Shown here piece after piece: positions 54,420 through 64,000 of a DNA stretch of 64,000 bases (the stretch's first letter is position 1; each line of letters starts with the position of its first letter). A program made the position numbers and the translations under genes. Under the pieces are notes generated by a model. That model saw nothing but the letters and a program-made list of their open reading frames with translations, searched no databases and had not been told where the DNA came from. Origin of the DNA: Psilocybe azurescens (lineage: Eukaryota > Basidiomycota > Agaricomycetes > Agaricales > Agrocybaceae); the NCBI GenBank assembly GCA_023853785.1, contig JAJIRX010000233.1, positions 22,393-86,392 of the forward strand, read 5' to 3'.

Positions 54420-56300
54420 CCCTGTTCCCCCACAGTCGTGCGAGAGATGCGATCTGGGCAATATCGATCGGCTGTACCGGTCCGCATGTTAGCACAGGAA
54501 ATTTTTGAAATGGCCTAGAGTTTTGCAGATAGCTGTAAACAGTACACCAATTCATTATTTAGTGTTGTCCTTAGGGTTAGATAAGAAATTTTATACTATC
54601 ACAGCAGCTCGTTGGAGATACATTGAATTTTTCAGCAATGTTTTTAAACCAGGTGTTATTCCTAGTCTGCTGATATATGGTACGATGTTTTTCCGTGATG
54701 TACGGATGTCATTTCACTTCAGCTTTGAACCTGTGATGCAGCGCGATGCTGACAGAATGTTATTCAAAAATAGCCGCCTGATAGTGAGAGATTCCACGGA
54801 ATAGACAAGACCCATAGGGCAGGACGGTGTTCAGCACTCTAAGATCGCCGAATTCTGATTCCGGAGATACTGAGACATCCAGGGACAAACCCACGTATGC
54901 ACTCTAGCGCCCACTTTTCTGTGAGTAATCATTCACCTTTCGAACAGAAACGCTTGACAGGTGTTCGGCTTGTGCCTGAGCAGTGGGGTGATTGTGTTTC
55001 CTGTCTAATGGTTGTCATGTCAAGTCCGATATGCATCCAATTTTGCACCAGATAAAGCTACCTGATGAAATCGATGGCCTGGGCTATGAAGAGCCAACTT
55101 TGAGTTGTACATTGTACCGTTTCGATTCGGAGATGTAAGTGAAATGCACAATGGTCCAAATCTGGCCTCGAGCACCTTTGTCTGAACAAGGGGAGATTCT
55201 GCCATTCGATCGCAGGAGCACACCAGGTCAAATTGAACGAAATAATCGATGCGGTACACGACATGCTATCCATCAACACCGAATGGGGAGAACCACAAAA
55301 GTGAGAAGATGTGCCCGAGATATTGCAGTCAGTCGCTTTGTCGCCGCTATTCTTCTTCTTGATAATGCTGCGAAAATCTTGCCCCGTAAGTAAGCATGAT
55401 ATCCGGATATGAAAATGAACTCCCACTTGTTGGCTCGAAGGAACCAAGACAGCTCCGCAGCAATCAGCTTCGGGTCAGGCATTAAAAACCTATCGATGTA
55501 GACCAGAGAAGGTGGTCGTGTTGAAGTAGGACGAGTTAGGGACTGATTTCGCGGACCGCAATATAGACTGGCTGAAAGGCGGACAATAGGCGGCTCCAAC
55601 ATTACGGGAGAGAAGGCAAGACTGGCCACATAGGTTCCGTTAGTCAGACTCAGCGTTCGTTCCGTCGAACTTTTTGAATGTTTGGCCTGGACGAACAATT
55701 AGTACACAATGATAATAATATTTACGAGCGATTGAAAGAAGTTGGAAAGAAGTATAAGATGTGGACGTTTTGAGTGGATTGAACAAAGAAAAATCAAAAA
55801 AGAGCTTGGCAGCGACAAGCTCATGGTCCGAGTAATGAAATATATATGCCAATGACTCACGAAGCCACCATCTCTAATAAAAGGTGAGAGAAAGGCAACA
55901 AAACACATTATAGAGAGGAAATATAAGTTTAAACTTAGTGTCTGTACATTATTTTTTGATATTTTTTTGTACATTTGAATAGACATTGAATAGATATATT
56001 AGACGCCAAAAGCTAAACGATTGGTGGTGTCATTTTTGAGAAATTGACAGTTCATCCACTGTATAATAGTTCCTGTGAGTACCTTGCAATCATACGATGT
56101 AATGAATATGAATGTAAGAATTCTGACTTTAACAAGGAGCTGTAGTTCTTTCTATTTGTGATAAGGGTTATGGGCCTCTTTTTTGACTGTAGGGTTGAAA
56201 CACTACAGCACTAAATAGGTAGGGATGAGTGGTTATATTGACTGGGATATGTAGATATTTGATAGATTTAGATAGGCTCTAGTATATAAATATAGACATA
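54420..56300. other. Intergenic; no gene supported
   Basis: Only short frames without family features; a minus-strand frame at 55273-55698 and a plus-strand frame at 55139-55393 overlap one another. The 55.7-56.3 kb part is very AT-rich. Confidence 0.45.
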
Positions 56301-56307
56301 TAAGCTT

Positions 56308-56750
56308 GTAGAGCCTGATCTTACAGTATGTGCTCTTCTATATTTTTTTGGGCTATAATTATATCGACTGTACATAAGTAAATGTATGTAGGCTCGTAGA
56401 ACCTCACTTTATAGGCTCATTTATATGCAACAATAATTTATTGTGCAAATTTTGTATGTAGACACACCTGATCACAGTTACAAATATTTGCAGACTGGTA
56501 GAGCCTGATATTATGTGCTCTTCTATATTTATATGAGCTATAATTATATTGACTGTACATAAGTAAATGCATGTAGGCTCGTATAACCTCGCTTTACAAG
56601 CTCATTTATATGCAACAATGATTTATTGTGCAAATTTTGTATGCAGACACACCTGATTACAGTAACATATATGTGTAGGCTTGTAGAGCCTGATCTTGCA
56701 TGCTCTTCTATATTTTTATGAGCTATAATTGTATTGACTGTACCAGTACT
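56308..56750 (+). repeat. 185-190 bp tandem repeat, about 2.3 copies
   Basis: GTAGAGCCTGAT occurs at 56308, 56498 and 56683. Within each unit: TGCTCTTCTATATTTTT, GCTATAATTATAT, GACTGTACATAAGTAAATG, ATGTAGGCTCGTA, AACCTC, CTCATTTATATGCAACAAT, TTATTGTGCAAATTTTGTAT and ACACACCTGAT. The third copy is cut at about 56743, where the inverted-terminus repeat begins. Confidence 0.85.
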
Positions 56751-57040
56751 TTACCATCCCCACACAGTCCATATGGAGTCTACTGGACTTGCCTATATAC
56801 TGAGTGTAAAAGGTAAACAGAGTTTAGTGGACTACAGTGGACTTGACTGGACTTGACTGGACTTGAGTGGATTTTATACTATACAGTGAATATGGACTAA
56901 GATAACAGGAATCCACTGGACTTGATATAGTAAATAAGTTCAATATTAATGTAAATTCAGAAGAATGGAATACAATATATTAATAACTATGTAATATATT
57001 ATTGTCTACTTGCAAGGTCTTGGGGTTTGGGGTGAAGGGG
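56744..57040 (+). repeat. Truncated left end of the inverted-terminus repeat family
   Basis: CAGTACTTTACCATCCCC at 56744 starts a copy that matches 57470-57775 through GTCCATATGGA, CTTGCCTATATACTGAGTG, TAAAAGGTAAACAGAGT, ATACTATACAGTGAATATGG and AATATATTAATAACTAT, and is then lost. Confidence 0.7.
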
Positions 57041-57469
57041 GTGTATAAATGCAATCGGCTGTATAAAACTTGTGAGTTGGGGTATGCACTGGCTAAATGG
57101 CTTCGAGGTTGTCCTCAAAGCTAGCCATTTTGTCTTTATAGACTCATCAGTAGCTATCATACATAAGGAATATTATTATGTACTCCTAAAATAAGCATGT
57201 GTTTACTAAGCTAAGCACCTATTCTTAGCAAATCAACTATCAATTTCTAATCGTTTAGTATTATCTTTGTAATCTTACTCATACTAATACGAGAACATCA
57301 GAGGTCTTACTGACTAATTACAATAGAGCTGATCAAGCTCATTATCAATAACATCGCGGATGATTAGTGATCGAGTCACTTTGATTATGAATCAGTGAAC
57401 TAGAGTTGCTCCAATCTAGTATTCTGACTAAAATGTTAGTCATATTCAAGTAATAGCTTACCAACCTGG

Positions 57470-59088
57470 CAGTACTTTACCATCCCCCACACAGTCCATA
57501 TGGACTCCAGTGGACTCAGTGGACTCTACTGGACTTGCCTATATACTGAGTGTAAAAGGTAAACAGAGTCCAGTGGCCTCCAGTGGATTCCACTGCACTT
57601 TAGTAGATCTTATACTATACAGTGAATATGGACTAAAATAACTGTAGTCCACTGGAGTCCACTAGAGTCCACTGGACTTGATACAGTAAATAAATTCAAT
57701 CTTAACATAAATTCAGATTAGTGGAATACAGTATATTAATAACTATTTAATACATTACTACATATCTACATGCGAGGGCCAAGACAAAAGGAAGAAAAAG
57801 CGAATAAAATAAAAAAATAAAAAAGGGGGGCAGAAGCAGTACTTTACCATCGTACGTGTCGTCCGTCAGGTCGTCCATCGGGTCATCGGTACCGCGTCCG
57901 TATCCGTTGCTGTCGCAGCTGCCGTACCCATCCTTGTCGCTGTTGCAGCTGCCGTCCCTGTCCTCGTCGTTGTAGCCGTCGTCCCTGTCCGTCCTCATCA
58001 CTGTTGCAGCCGCTGTCTGCGTCTACGTCCTCGTCCATCCTTGTTGCTGTCACAGCCACCGTCCCCGCCCTCGTCCTTGTCCATCCTTGTCCCCATCCTT
58101 GTCCTTGTCCATCCTCGCCGCTGTGCAGACATTGTCTGTGTCTGCGTCCTCGTCCCTCGTCCTCGTCGCTGTCGTCTGCGTCTGTCGTCGTCCCTGTCTC
58201 AGCCGCCGTCTGTGTCTGTGTCCTCATCCTCGTCCTCGTCCCTGTTGTCCCCGTCCATCCTCGTCCCTGTCACGCTCTGCGTCCTCGTCCCTGTTGGCGT
58301 CCACGTCCCCGTCCCTCGTCCCTGTCGCAGCCACCGTCCCCGTCTCCTCATTGTTGTCGCAGCCGTTGTCCCGCGTCCGCGTCCTCTTCCCTGTTGTCCC
58401 CGTCCTCAGTCGTCAACCTCTGTCGCGTCGGGTTGGCTGTTGCCTGGCTCCCGACCGGCGAGGTGGTGGTAGTGGTTGGAAGAAAGGTTGGGGTCGTTCA
58501 TTTGATGGTTGTCGTGCCGATCGGCCGATGCCGGGCATGCGTGCGGCGTCACATGTGCTTGTGAAATTTGACCTCGCGGTCTGAACAAAATACAAAATTG
58601 TATCCATAGGGAGGCTTTGCTCCCAAGTGTATTTAACTATTGTTTCATTTAATTGTTATTCCATAGAGTTTATTTCCATTGATTTTACTCTTTTATTTTT
58701 TGCAATTAATATTAATAACTAACGATCATACTTGGATATTGTGTTAATTATTGCATCCAGTGGACTCCAGTGGATTCAATTGGACTCACTGGACTCCACT
58801 GGACTGTGCTAATAAATATATTATTTGTTGTTGTTCAGTGAATATTTAAGCCCCAGTCCAGTGGACTCCAGTGGACTCCAGTGGACTTGACTGGACTCAT
58901 AATCCACTGGACTGAGACTGGACTGAAAATTTGGCAGGAGTCCAGTGCGAGTCCAGCGGACTCCAGTGGACTGCAGTCCAGTTCCAGTCCAGTGGACTGG
59001 ACAATCTGTCAGCCAGTTTGGCTGGACAGAGAGTCCACTGGAGTCCACTGGAGTCCATATGGATTGTGTGGGGAAAGGAAAGACCTCG
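57470..59088 (+). mobile_element. Composite repeat module 3 (best preserved copy, inverted termini)
   Basis: Left end CAGTACTTTACCATCCCCC then ACACAGTCCATATGGACTCC (57470-57509); right end, read inward on the other strand, has CTTTCC, TTTCCCCACACAATCC and ATATGGACTCC (59050-59088). These are inverted termini of about 35-40 bp. Next to both ends are arrays of GTGGACTCCA/TGGAGTCCAC words. The core has AATATATTAATAACTAT, an A-rich run to G6, a GTC-rich microsatellite (57850-58410), GTCGGGTTGGCTGTTGCCTG with GCTCC (58427-58451) and GGTGGTGGTAGTGGTTGGAA. A second CAGTACTTTACCATC inside (57838) shows a nested or rearranged start. No transposase is encoded. CAG ends would suit hAT-like elements, but I cannot see a target duplication. 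Confidence 0.6.
57850..58410 (+). repeat. GTCCTCGTC-type microsatellite in module 3
   Basis: Near-tandem GTC/CTC/GTT triplets such as CCTCGTCCTCGTCC. All frames are open across it and the Val/Ser/Pro-rich translations are artefacts. Confidence 0.8.
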
Positions 59089-59229
59089 CTCTGCACTATA
59101 TATCAACACACAAATTCCTAGATGTTGTCAACATAACTAGATTCGGCCAATCTTGTCATTATCAACAGACTCAAATAAATAGTCCTGCACAATCACATTG
59201 GTACTGGCAGTCCATCAATACTGCACGCA

Positions 59230-59550
59230 AAATGTATTACACCAACCATTGCTTTGGAAAATTTGTCGAAGAAGCTGGGAAGGGGAGCCTTCGTGGACAC
59301 GGAATTTCACTCCATGCGACGGTGTCAGTTCAATACGGACAAGGCTTTTTATACCTATTTTTGGGCCATTCGAATACTTCCACGATTCCTTGACAAATCA
59401 GGCTACTCAGAAGAGTTGATTGCCTATGCACGCCAAGCCAGGATCATGCGCAATAATGACTACCTCAATTTCACATATTCATCGGAGCGGAGACCTGCCC
59501 AGGATGCGGTTAAAGCATATCTCAGGAGAACAGAGGATGGACAGACTTGA
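59230..59550 (+). CDS. Hypothetical protein fragment
   Basis: A plus-strand frame ending at 59550 reads GAFVDTEFHSMRRCQFNTDK, AFYTYFWAIRILPRFLDKSG and YSEELIAYARQARIMRNNDY, a normal-looking globular composition with helical character. There is no ATG near its beginning (first ATG in frame is internal), so it is a 3' exon or a truncated remnant. It starts about 150 bases after the right end of the module at 57470-59088. Not recognised. Confidence 0.35.
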   Translation, partial: KCITPTIALENLSKKLGRGAFVDTEFHSMRRCQFNTDKAFYTYFWAIRILPRFLDKSGYSEELIAYARQARIMRNNDYLNFTYSSERRPAQDAVKAYLRRTEDGQT

Positions 59551-60159
59551 TCACATAGAAGAACGAAATGTATACGAGTAGCAGAGTTTCATAGTATGTG
59601 CTGGTTTACTATCTTGAACAGTTAGGTTCCCCACAGATTCTACACTGGTAGCAATTCTTACAGCAGGGTTTGAGCAACATTTATAATATCAACTGCACAG
59701 ATGGAAGCCCTATGGTTGAACCTCTTCCCAATCATCGCCAACATTGGGATAGCTGTTTGTCTACAGAGCGGCTTGGCGATAAAAATAAAAGTCATATATA
59801 GAATCATCGATGGATAGTGAATTTTAATGGGCAACATATATTATAATCAGATAGACAAAACGTAGAAAATAAGCATACCAAATTCTTAGGACAAATGGAA
59901 TTGTCTTGACTTTCTGATATACCATAAATTTTACAGAGATCGGAGTTCTCCCAGGCATTGCCACTATGAGAGCGGAATGCAATTGACTTTGGCGTGAATA
60001 GAAACAAAGGTGTGACGAACGGTTGTGGGTATGCATGAAGTGTTGGACATTGCTGACGGTTCTCAAGATCTATTTATCTGCTTCTCAATTTCATTTGCAA
60101 CTGCGGCCCATCGTTGATGATCATGAATGGCTTCCGTTGCTTGCCCCTCAGCATGCAAA

Positions 60160-60320
60160 TGTATACAGTGGATGAGAGGCATGCTGGAAAGGCGCAGAAT
60201 GATCGTTTTTCGGTCATCCTGATTGAAGCTTGTAGGATGTACGTGGTTTTCATTTCCAATGGTCGTCTCCCGTCCTCCTCTGAACACAATTCTTGATGCG
60301 ATACTATATTCTTGGGCATA
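60160..60320 (+). repeat. Dispersed repeat R2, copy B
   Basis: GATGTACGTGGTTTTCATTT at 60236-60255 and flanking words match 28307 and its surroundings. The minus strand carries a 129-codon frame (60063-60452) with GNENHVH as in copy A; whether it was ever coding is unclear. Confidence 0.5.
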
Positions 60321-60337
60321 CGGAAATGTGCATGGCA

Positions 60338-60385
60338 GGTTGCGTGCTTGCGTGCTTGCGTGCATTTGCGTGCCACGCAACCTGG
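60338..60385 (+). repeat. GCGTGCTTGCGTGC repeat forming a hairpin
   Basis: Tandem TTGCGTGC units are bounded by GGTTGCGTG and its complement CACGCAACC, able to form a 9 bp stem. The same ACGCAA/TTGCGT word recurs at 63130-63230 and at the window end. Confidence 0.55.
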
Positions 60386-61410
60386 ACTTAGTACATGCAT
60401 TTGAGTGTATAGTTGGATTATTTTTATGAATAATATTAATGTTGCCATCCATTTACTGTTGATTACTGAGACTTGACTTGGACTTGCATCAAGTCCGTGC
60501 TTTCTGACACCTTTCCATGTTGAAGTTGGTTCTATGTGAGGCTCATTTAATTACTGTGTCCCACCTACTCTTAATAAAAATTTCTTGTAATGCACTCAAT
60601 ATTGCTACCATGTGCGCAGTCTACTACAGTTTGTGCACCTTCTTAGCAACTTTGTAGTGACTCAACACCGTATGAGTTGAGTATGAGTCTCAATTGTAAT
60701 CGTGTGACATCAGTACTCAATCATCGGAGCACAACCTAAACAACTCTAGGGGGCCCCAGGAGGTCAGAAATTCCACCTTACAGAAAGGCTGATTTTCTGA
60801 CTCATTAAGGAGACAATTCCGCCACTGAGAGGCAGAAAGAAAGGGCAGAATGAGGTCAGAAATACATCCACGAAATTGAACGTTTTATACCCTTCCTTTT
60901 GGGACTGACTGTTGTAAGGAGTGAAAATTCTGAGCTTTAGAGATAAAAAAGCTAAAGCAAAAGTCTTATTATATGATATAAAAAGTCAAAAAATCACAAC
61001 TCTATCGAAGGAAAGATTACCAATTTTATCACACTTAAAATACAGAAAATCATGATCCAACATGTACAGAAATCATATTTATTAATGATATAATGACTAT
61101 GAGATCTGGTCGTCACAGATCATCGAGATACATATCAGGATCAAATGGTACCACAAATTAAATACCCAAAGAAAAACTGCATCAACCGGAAGCCAGAAGA
61201 ACTTGCAAAGCAAAGGTGAATAGAAGGAAAGCAAGATAGCACAATGACTTACATTTAATCTGTTGCATGTCAGCTACACAGGGTACATGTTGGCGTATCC
61301 TCCAGCAGTTGAGCTCAAGTTTGCATTACATGGGTGGGTGTGTGGACTGCATGAGTGTCAGAGGGATGGCATGGAGGTGCTGTTTTGAGAGTGCTTACCA
61401 GGGTGACCCC

Positions 61411-62040
61411 TCATTCTGCCGCTGTAATGGGATGTGCACAGTGGACACCAGGGGCTTCCTCGCCGGTGTCCACTGACACCTCGCTGTTGAACTCCATCGA
61501 CGGCATGCTGCATTCACCAGACGCACTGCCGTCGCTTACCTTGTCCATCTCCTCGCTCTTCTCGCTCACGCCCACATCCACGTCGCCGCCACTCTCACCC
61601 TCCCTCTCCTCGTCACTCACATTGGCCACATCGACGGCGTTCTCGCATCCCCACGGGCACGCGCCGAAGAACGTGCACTTCCTAAGCCAGGACACGGACA
61701 TCACGACCGTGAAGATCTTTAACCACTCCGCTGCCCGTCGCTCTTGTTCACGAATGCGAGCGGGGCAGGGGGAGGGGGGCAAGGAGAGCGAGAACAAGAT
61801 GGAGATGGAGACGGAGGGCGAGGAGAGCAGGACAGGCAGGTTTAGGGGCTTTGGGCGGGTTTGGGGGGCAGGGCGGGGGCGTGGGGCGGATGGGGGAGTG
61901 TTGGGCAGAGTGCGAGTGAGGGTGCAGGGGCGCTGGGTGGAAGTGCAGCAACAGGAGGTGGGGCGACGGAAGCTACCCGTTCCTGAAGATCGCTGCTCCT
62001 GTGAGGAGGAGCCAGTCGAGTGCAGGGGGAGGAGGTGGTG
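61411..62040 (-). other. GC-rich segment open on both strands, possible exon
   Basis: The minus strand reads EQERRAAEWLKIFTVVMSVS, WLRKCTFFGACPWGCENAVD and an acidic VSDEEREGESGGDVDVGVSE tail, which looks more protein-like than the plus-strand Arg/Gly-rich frame. It continues upstream into the hairpin array as Cys/Ala-rich sequence without selection signs. No family recognised; it may be a captured exon inside the putative element. Confidence 0.25.
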
Positions 62041-62060
62041 ACAGCGAGAACAGCAGAGGG

Positions 62061-62373
62061 CCAGCAGCATGCATTGCTGCTGGGCTGGGAACCGTTGAGT
62101 GCAGCAGAGGCAGCGAGGACGGCACAGGCCAGCAGCATCACATGCTGCTGGAAACTGAACCATCAAGTAGGGGGAGACGATGGCGCTGGCGAAGACGATG
62201 AAGGCCCAGCAGCATGCGATGCTGCTGGGCTGGGAACCATCAAGTTGAGAGACGGCAGGGACGACGAACACCCAGCAGCACACGATGTTGCTGGGCTGGG
62301 AACCGTTGAGTGCAGGGGATGCAACAGTGGCGGCAAGTACATCACAGGCCCAGCAGCATCACATGCTGCTGGG
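62061..62373 (+). repeat. Array of five CAGCAGCAT...ATGCTGCTG hairpins
   Basis: Five inverted repeats with 9-11 bp arms and a 3-5 base loop at 62061-62083, 62129-62151, 62205-62229, 62271-62295 and 62349-62373. The third reads CCCAGCAGCAT-GCG-ATGCTGCTGGG. They are set 66-78 bp apart, and the spacers come in two alternating types (GCTGGGAACCGTTGAGTGCA and AACTGAACYRTYAAGTAGGG). Confidence 0.85.
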
Positions 62374-63124
62374 AACTGAACTGTTAAGTAGGGGGAGATG
62401 AATATGATGGTGCTGGTGAGGACGACGAAGGCCCTGTTATTGACCGTAGTGTTTGCCCAAGAGAGATTGTGTAATAAATAAAGGATTTGCAAAAATGCAG
62501 AAATGTTGCGGAAAGGTACAGATGAAATATAGACTTTTTTAGGCAGAATCACAGCAGAATATCTTTTGGACATAAATTTAACATGTGTACAAAATTTCCA
62601 CTGTTTTTAGGAGGAATATGATGGCAAATTTTCATCCAAAATGCAACCTTTCTCCTGAGCTATATTTTGTACCTTAAACGACATTTTGACATTTGGAATT
62701 TCAGCATTCAATTCATCCGTTTTTAGATTCAGGACTTTAGGGGCGGAAATATCCGTTTCAGACTTTTAAGGGTGGTTAAAAATGGAATTTCCGGCCCGAT
62801 CGGGCTCATAGTGACAACAAGCACGTAACAAGTACAGCGAGGAATATATTTCTACTTGTAGATATCAAGTTTGTACTGTATTAGGATCTGTAGATCACAT
62901 ATATTTAAAGACGTAGCCACAGGCAATACTTAACGCTGTAGAGTCCGTGCGCCGGCACCATACTTGGCAAAAGTCTTAACAGTAATAGCCTTTCACCGGC
63001 CGAAGATTTTTGTGCCTTGTTATTTCTCTCAACCTCGTCTCCACCACCCCCCTGTTTGAATAATATACACTGGTAAACGCGCAACTTGTACACAAGTGCA
63101 CTCGCCAACACTCAACACACATTC

Positions 63125-63235
63125 AGCCACTGCAACCGACACTCAACCGCACGCAACCTGCACACAGCCACCACGCAACCACACACAACCACCACGCAAC
63201 CACCGCGCAATCATACTCAACCTATGCGCGAAGTA
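63125..63235 (+). repeat. Degenerate CACGCAACCAC tandem repeat
   Basis: Repeated words CACGCAACC, ACACAACC, ACGCAACCAC and CGCGCAATC at about 10-20 bp intervals. The Thr/Pro/His-rich frame across it is an artefact. Confidence 0.6.
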
Positions 63236-63348
63236 CCGGCCGCAATCAATATTTAGATGCACGCAAGTGCACTCGGTCAGTGCTCAGTATTCCTCACCTA
63301 CACAAAGCCATATCAAAATAAATTAAACACACTTGCCATATTAGTATT

Positions 63349-63533
63349 TATGTTTCAACTTGCTATACGACTCGAAATTGACGTTTTAGATGTGTAATCA
63401 CCGTGAATTGTCTGCGTTGAAATGATTATTTTCATTCCTTATGTTTCAACTTTCCGTATTACTTCAAATTTGGGTTTTAGATGAGTAAAATCCGCCAAAT
63501 TTTCTTGTTGAGATGATTCCTATTGTAAATCGA
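63349..63533 (+). repeat. 91 bp diverged tandem duplication
   Basis: TATGTTTCAACT at 63349 and 63440 start two copies sharing TAYKACTYSAAATT, GTTTTAGATGWGTAA and TTGARATGATT. AT-rich, no coding role seen. Confidence 0.6.
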
Positions 63534-64000
63534 GTTGTGATTGTGGTCTCTGTTGCTACCTTCGCTTTTAAATTCATTGTTTCAAGCCCTTACATATTTA
63601 TACTCAATATGAACAAGAGGAGAGAATACCTGTTAACTGATTTCCCCCTCCCTTCCCAATCTTTGGCAGTCACGGCTTCATTTAAATATAAACCGCAACA
63701 AGATGATCATTGTAAGTTAATAAATTAACATGAATGACATACCGGCCTTATATCTTTCGAAAAGCGAAGCGAGAGCTAATTAACCATAGATATAAGATAC
63801 CACAAGTTAGTAGTAGAGAGTTGGATTGATTTCTCATAATTTATTTATCGCAAATACACGCACATATACATTGGGTTGACAAACTAAATTAAGTAAGTTG
63901 CGCATATTCACGCTTTGTATGATCAAAGTCTACGAAATGCACGCGAAATGTTGCACATATTTGCTTGGCGCACTTGCGCGGCACTCAAGCGCACGCAAGC

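Larger units (their letters stand above)
60751..62805. mobile_element. Putative element with imperfect inverted ends, carrying a hairpin array
   Basis: The left part (AGAAATTCCACC at 60766, ACAATTCCGCCACTGA at 60809) is mirrored at the right on the opposite strand (GGAAATTCCATT from about 62793, ATATTTCCGCCCCTAAA from about 62753) with GGCC-rich outer edges. Between lies an AT-rich 0.5 kb, a GC-rich 0.9 kb open on both strands, the hairpin array and another AT-rich stretch. Ends are diverged and no target duplication is clear. No transposase motif is seen. Confidence 0.35.

Noticed and set aside
57883..58590. Val/Ser/Pro-rich frames up to 186 codons
   Set aside because: Same microsatellite effect as in the other modules; no start context, splice sites or domain.
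62061..62373. CRISPR array
   Set aside because: The repeated units are hairpins with two recurring spacer types, not unique spacers; the host is a fungus.

Overview
This window looks like nuclear DNA of a basidiomycete fungus, most likely an Agaricomycete. Genes are broken by many 45-60 bp GT-AG introns, there are no operons, and the recognisable families (questin-oxidase-like protein, VWA-domain protein, multi-pass membrane protein, SANT-like multicopy family, Plavaka-type transposase, Ty3/gypsy chromodomain element) fit that group. I cannot name the species. Most of the window is transposon-derived or decayed, and only about five to six loci look like ordinary host genes.

Layout. 0-2.9 kb: mostly unassigned, a fossil gag zinc knuckle near 0.5 kb and a promoter-bearing unknown gene at 2.2-2.8 kb. 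3-9 kb: a diverged tandem duplication and two related repeat modules (inverted termini, GTGGACTCC-type subterminal repeats, a large GTC-rich microsatellite, tRNA-like A and B boxes). 8.9-10.4 kb: a 5'-truncated chromodomain gypsy element on the minus strand with one intact LTR. 11.1-13.1 kb: an ORF-poor block packed with GCGATCGC palindromes. 13.4-20.7 kb: a decayed Plavaka-type (KDZ) DNA transposon with cargo genes. 24.0-28.1 kb: a young, complete LTR element with a 5 bp target duplication that encodes Gag but has no room for Pol. 28.4-32.1 and 39-45.4 kb: GC-rich, decayed fragments of host-type genes; a small poly-A-tailed insertion with a clear target-site duplication lies at 42.6-42.9 kb.

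Host genes: a multi-pass membrane protein (35.3-36.5 kb, +), a SANT/Myb-like basic protein (45.7-46.9 kb, -), a questin-oxidase-like protein (47.3-48.9 kb, -), a VWA-domain protein (50.5-51.8 kb, +) and an unrecognised multi-exon gene (53.0-54.1 kb, -). The last 8 kb (56.3-64 kb) is again repeats: a 185-190 bp tandem array, a third module of the inverted-terminus family, and a putative element carrying five evenly spaced CAG/CTG hairpins.

A theme across the window: several otherwise well-conserved genes carry a single -1 frame break, often in a short homopolymer run, and the two LTRs of the young element differ only by C5 versus C6. This may reflect homopolymer under-calling in the assembly rather than gene death, and should be settled before these genes are called pseudogenes. 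The Plavaka region is different: it shows true decay with stop codons and CpG loss.
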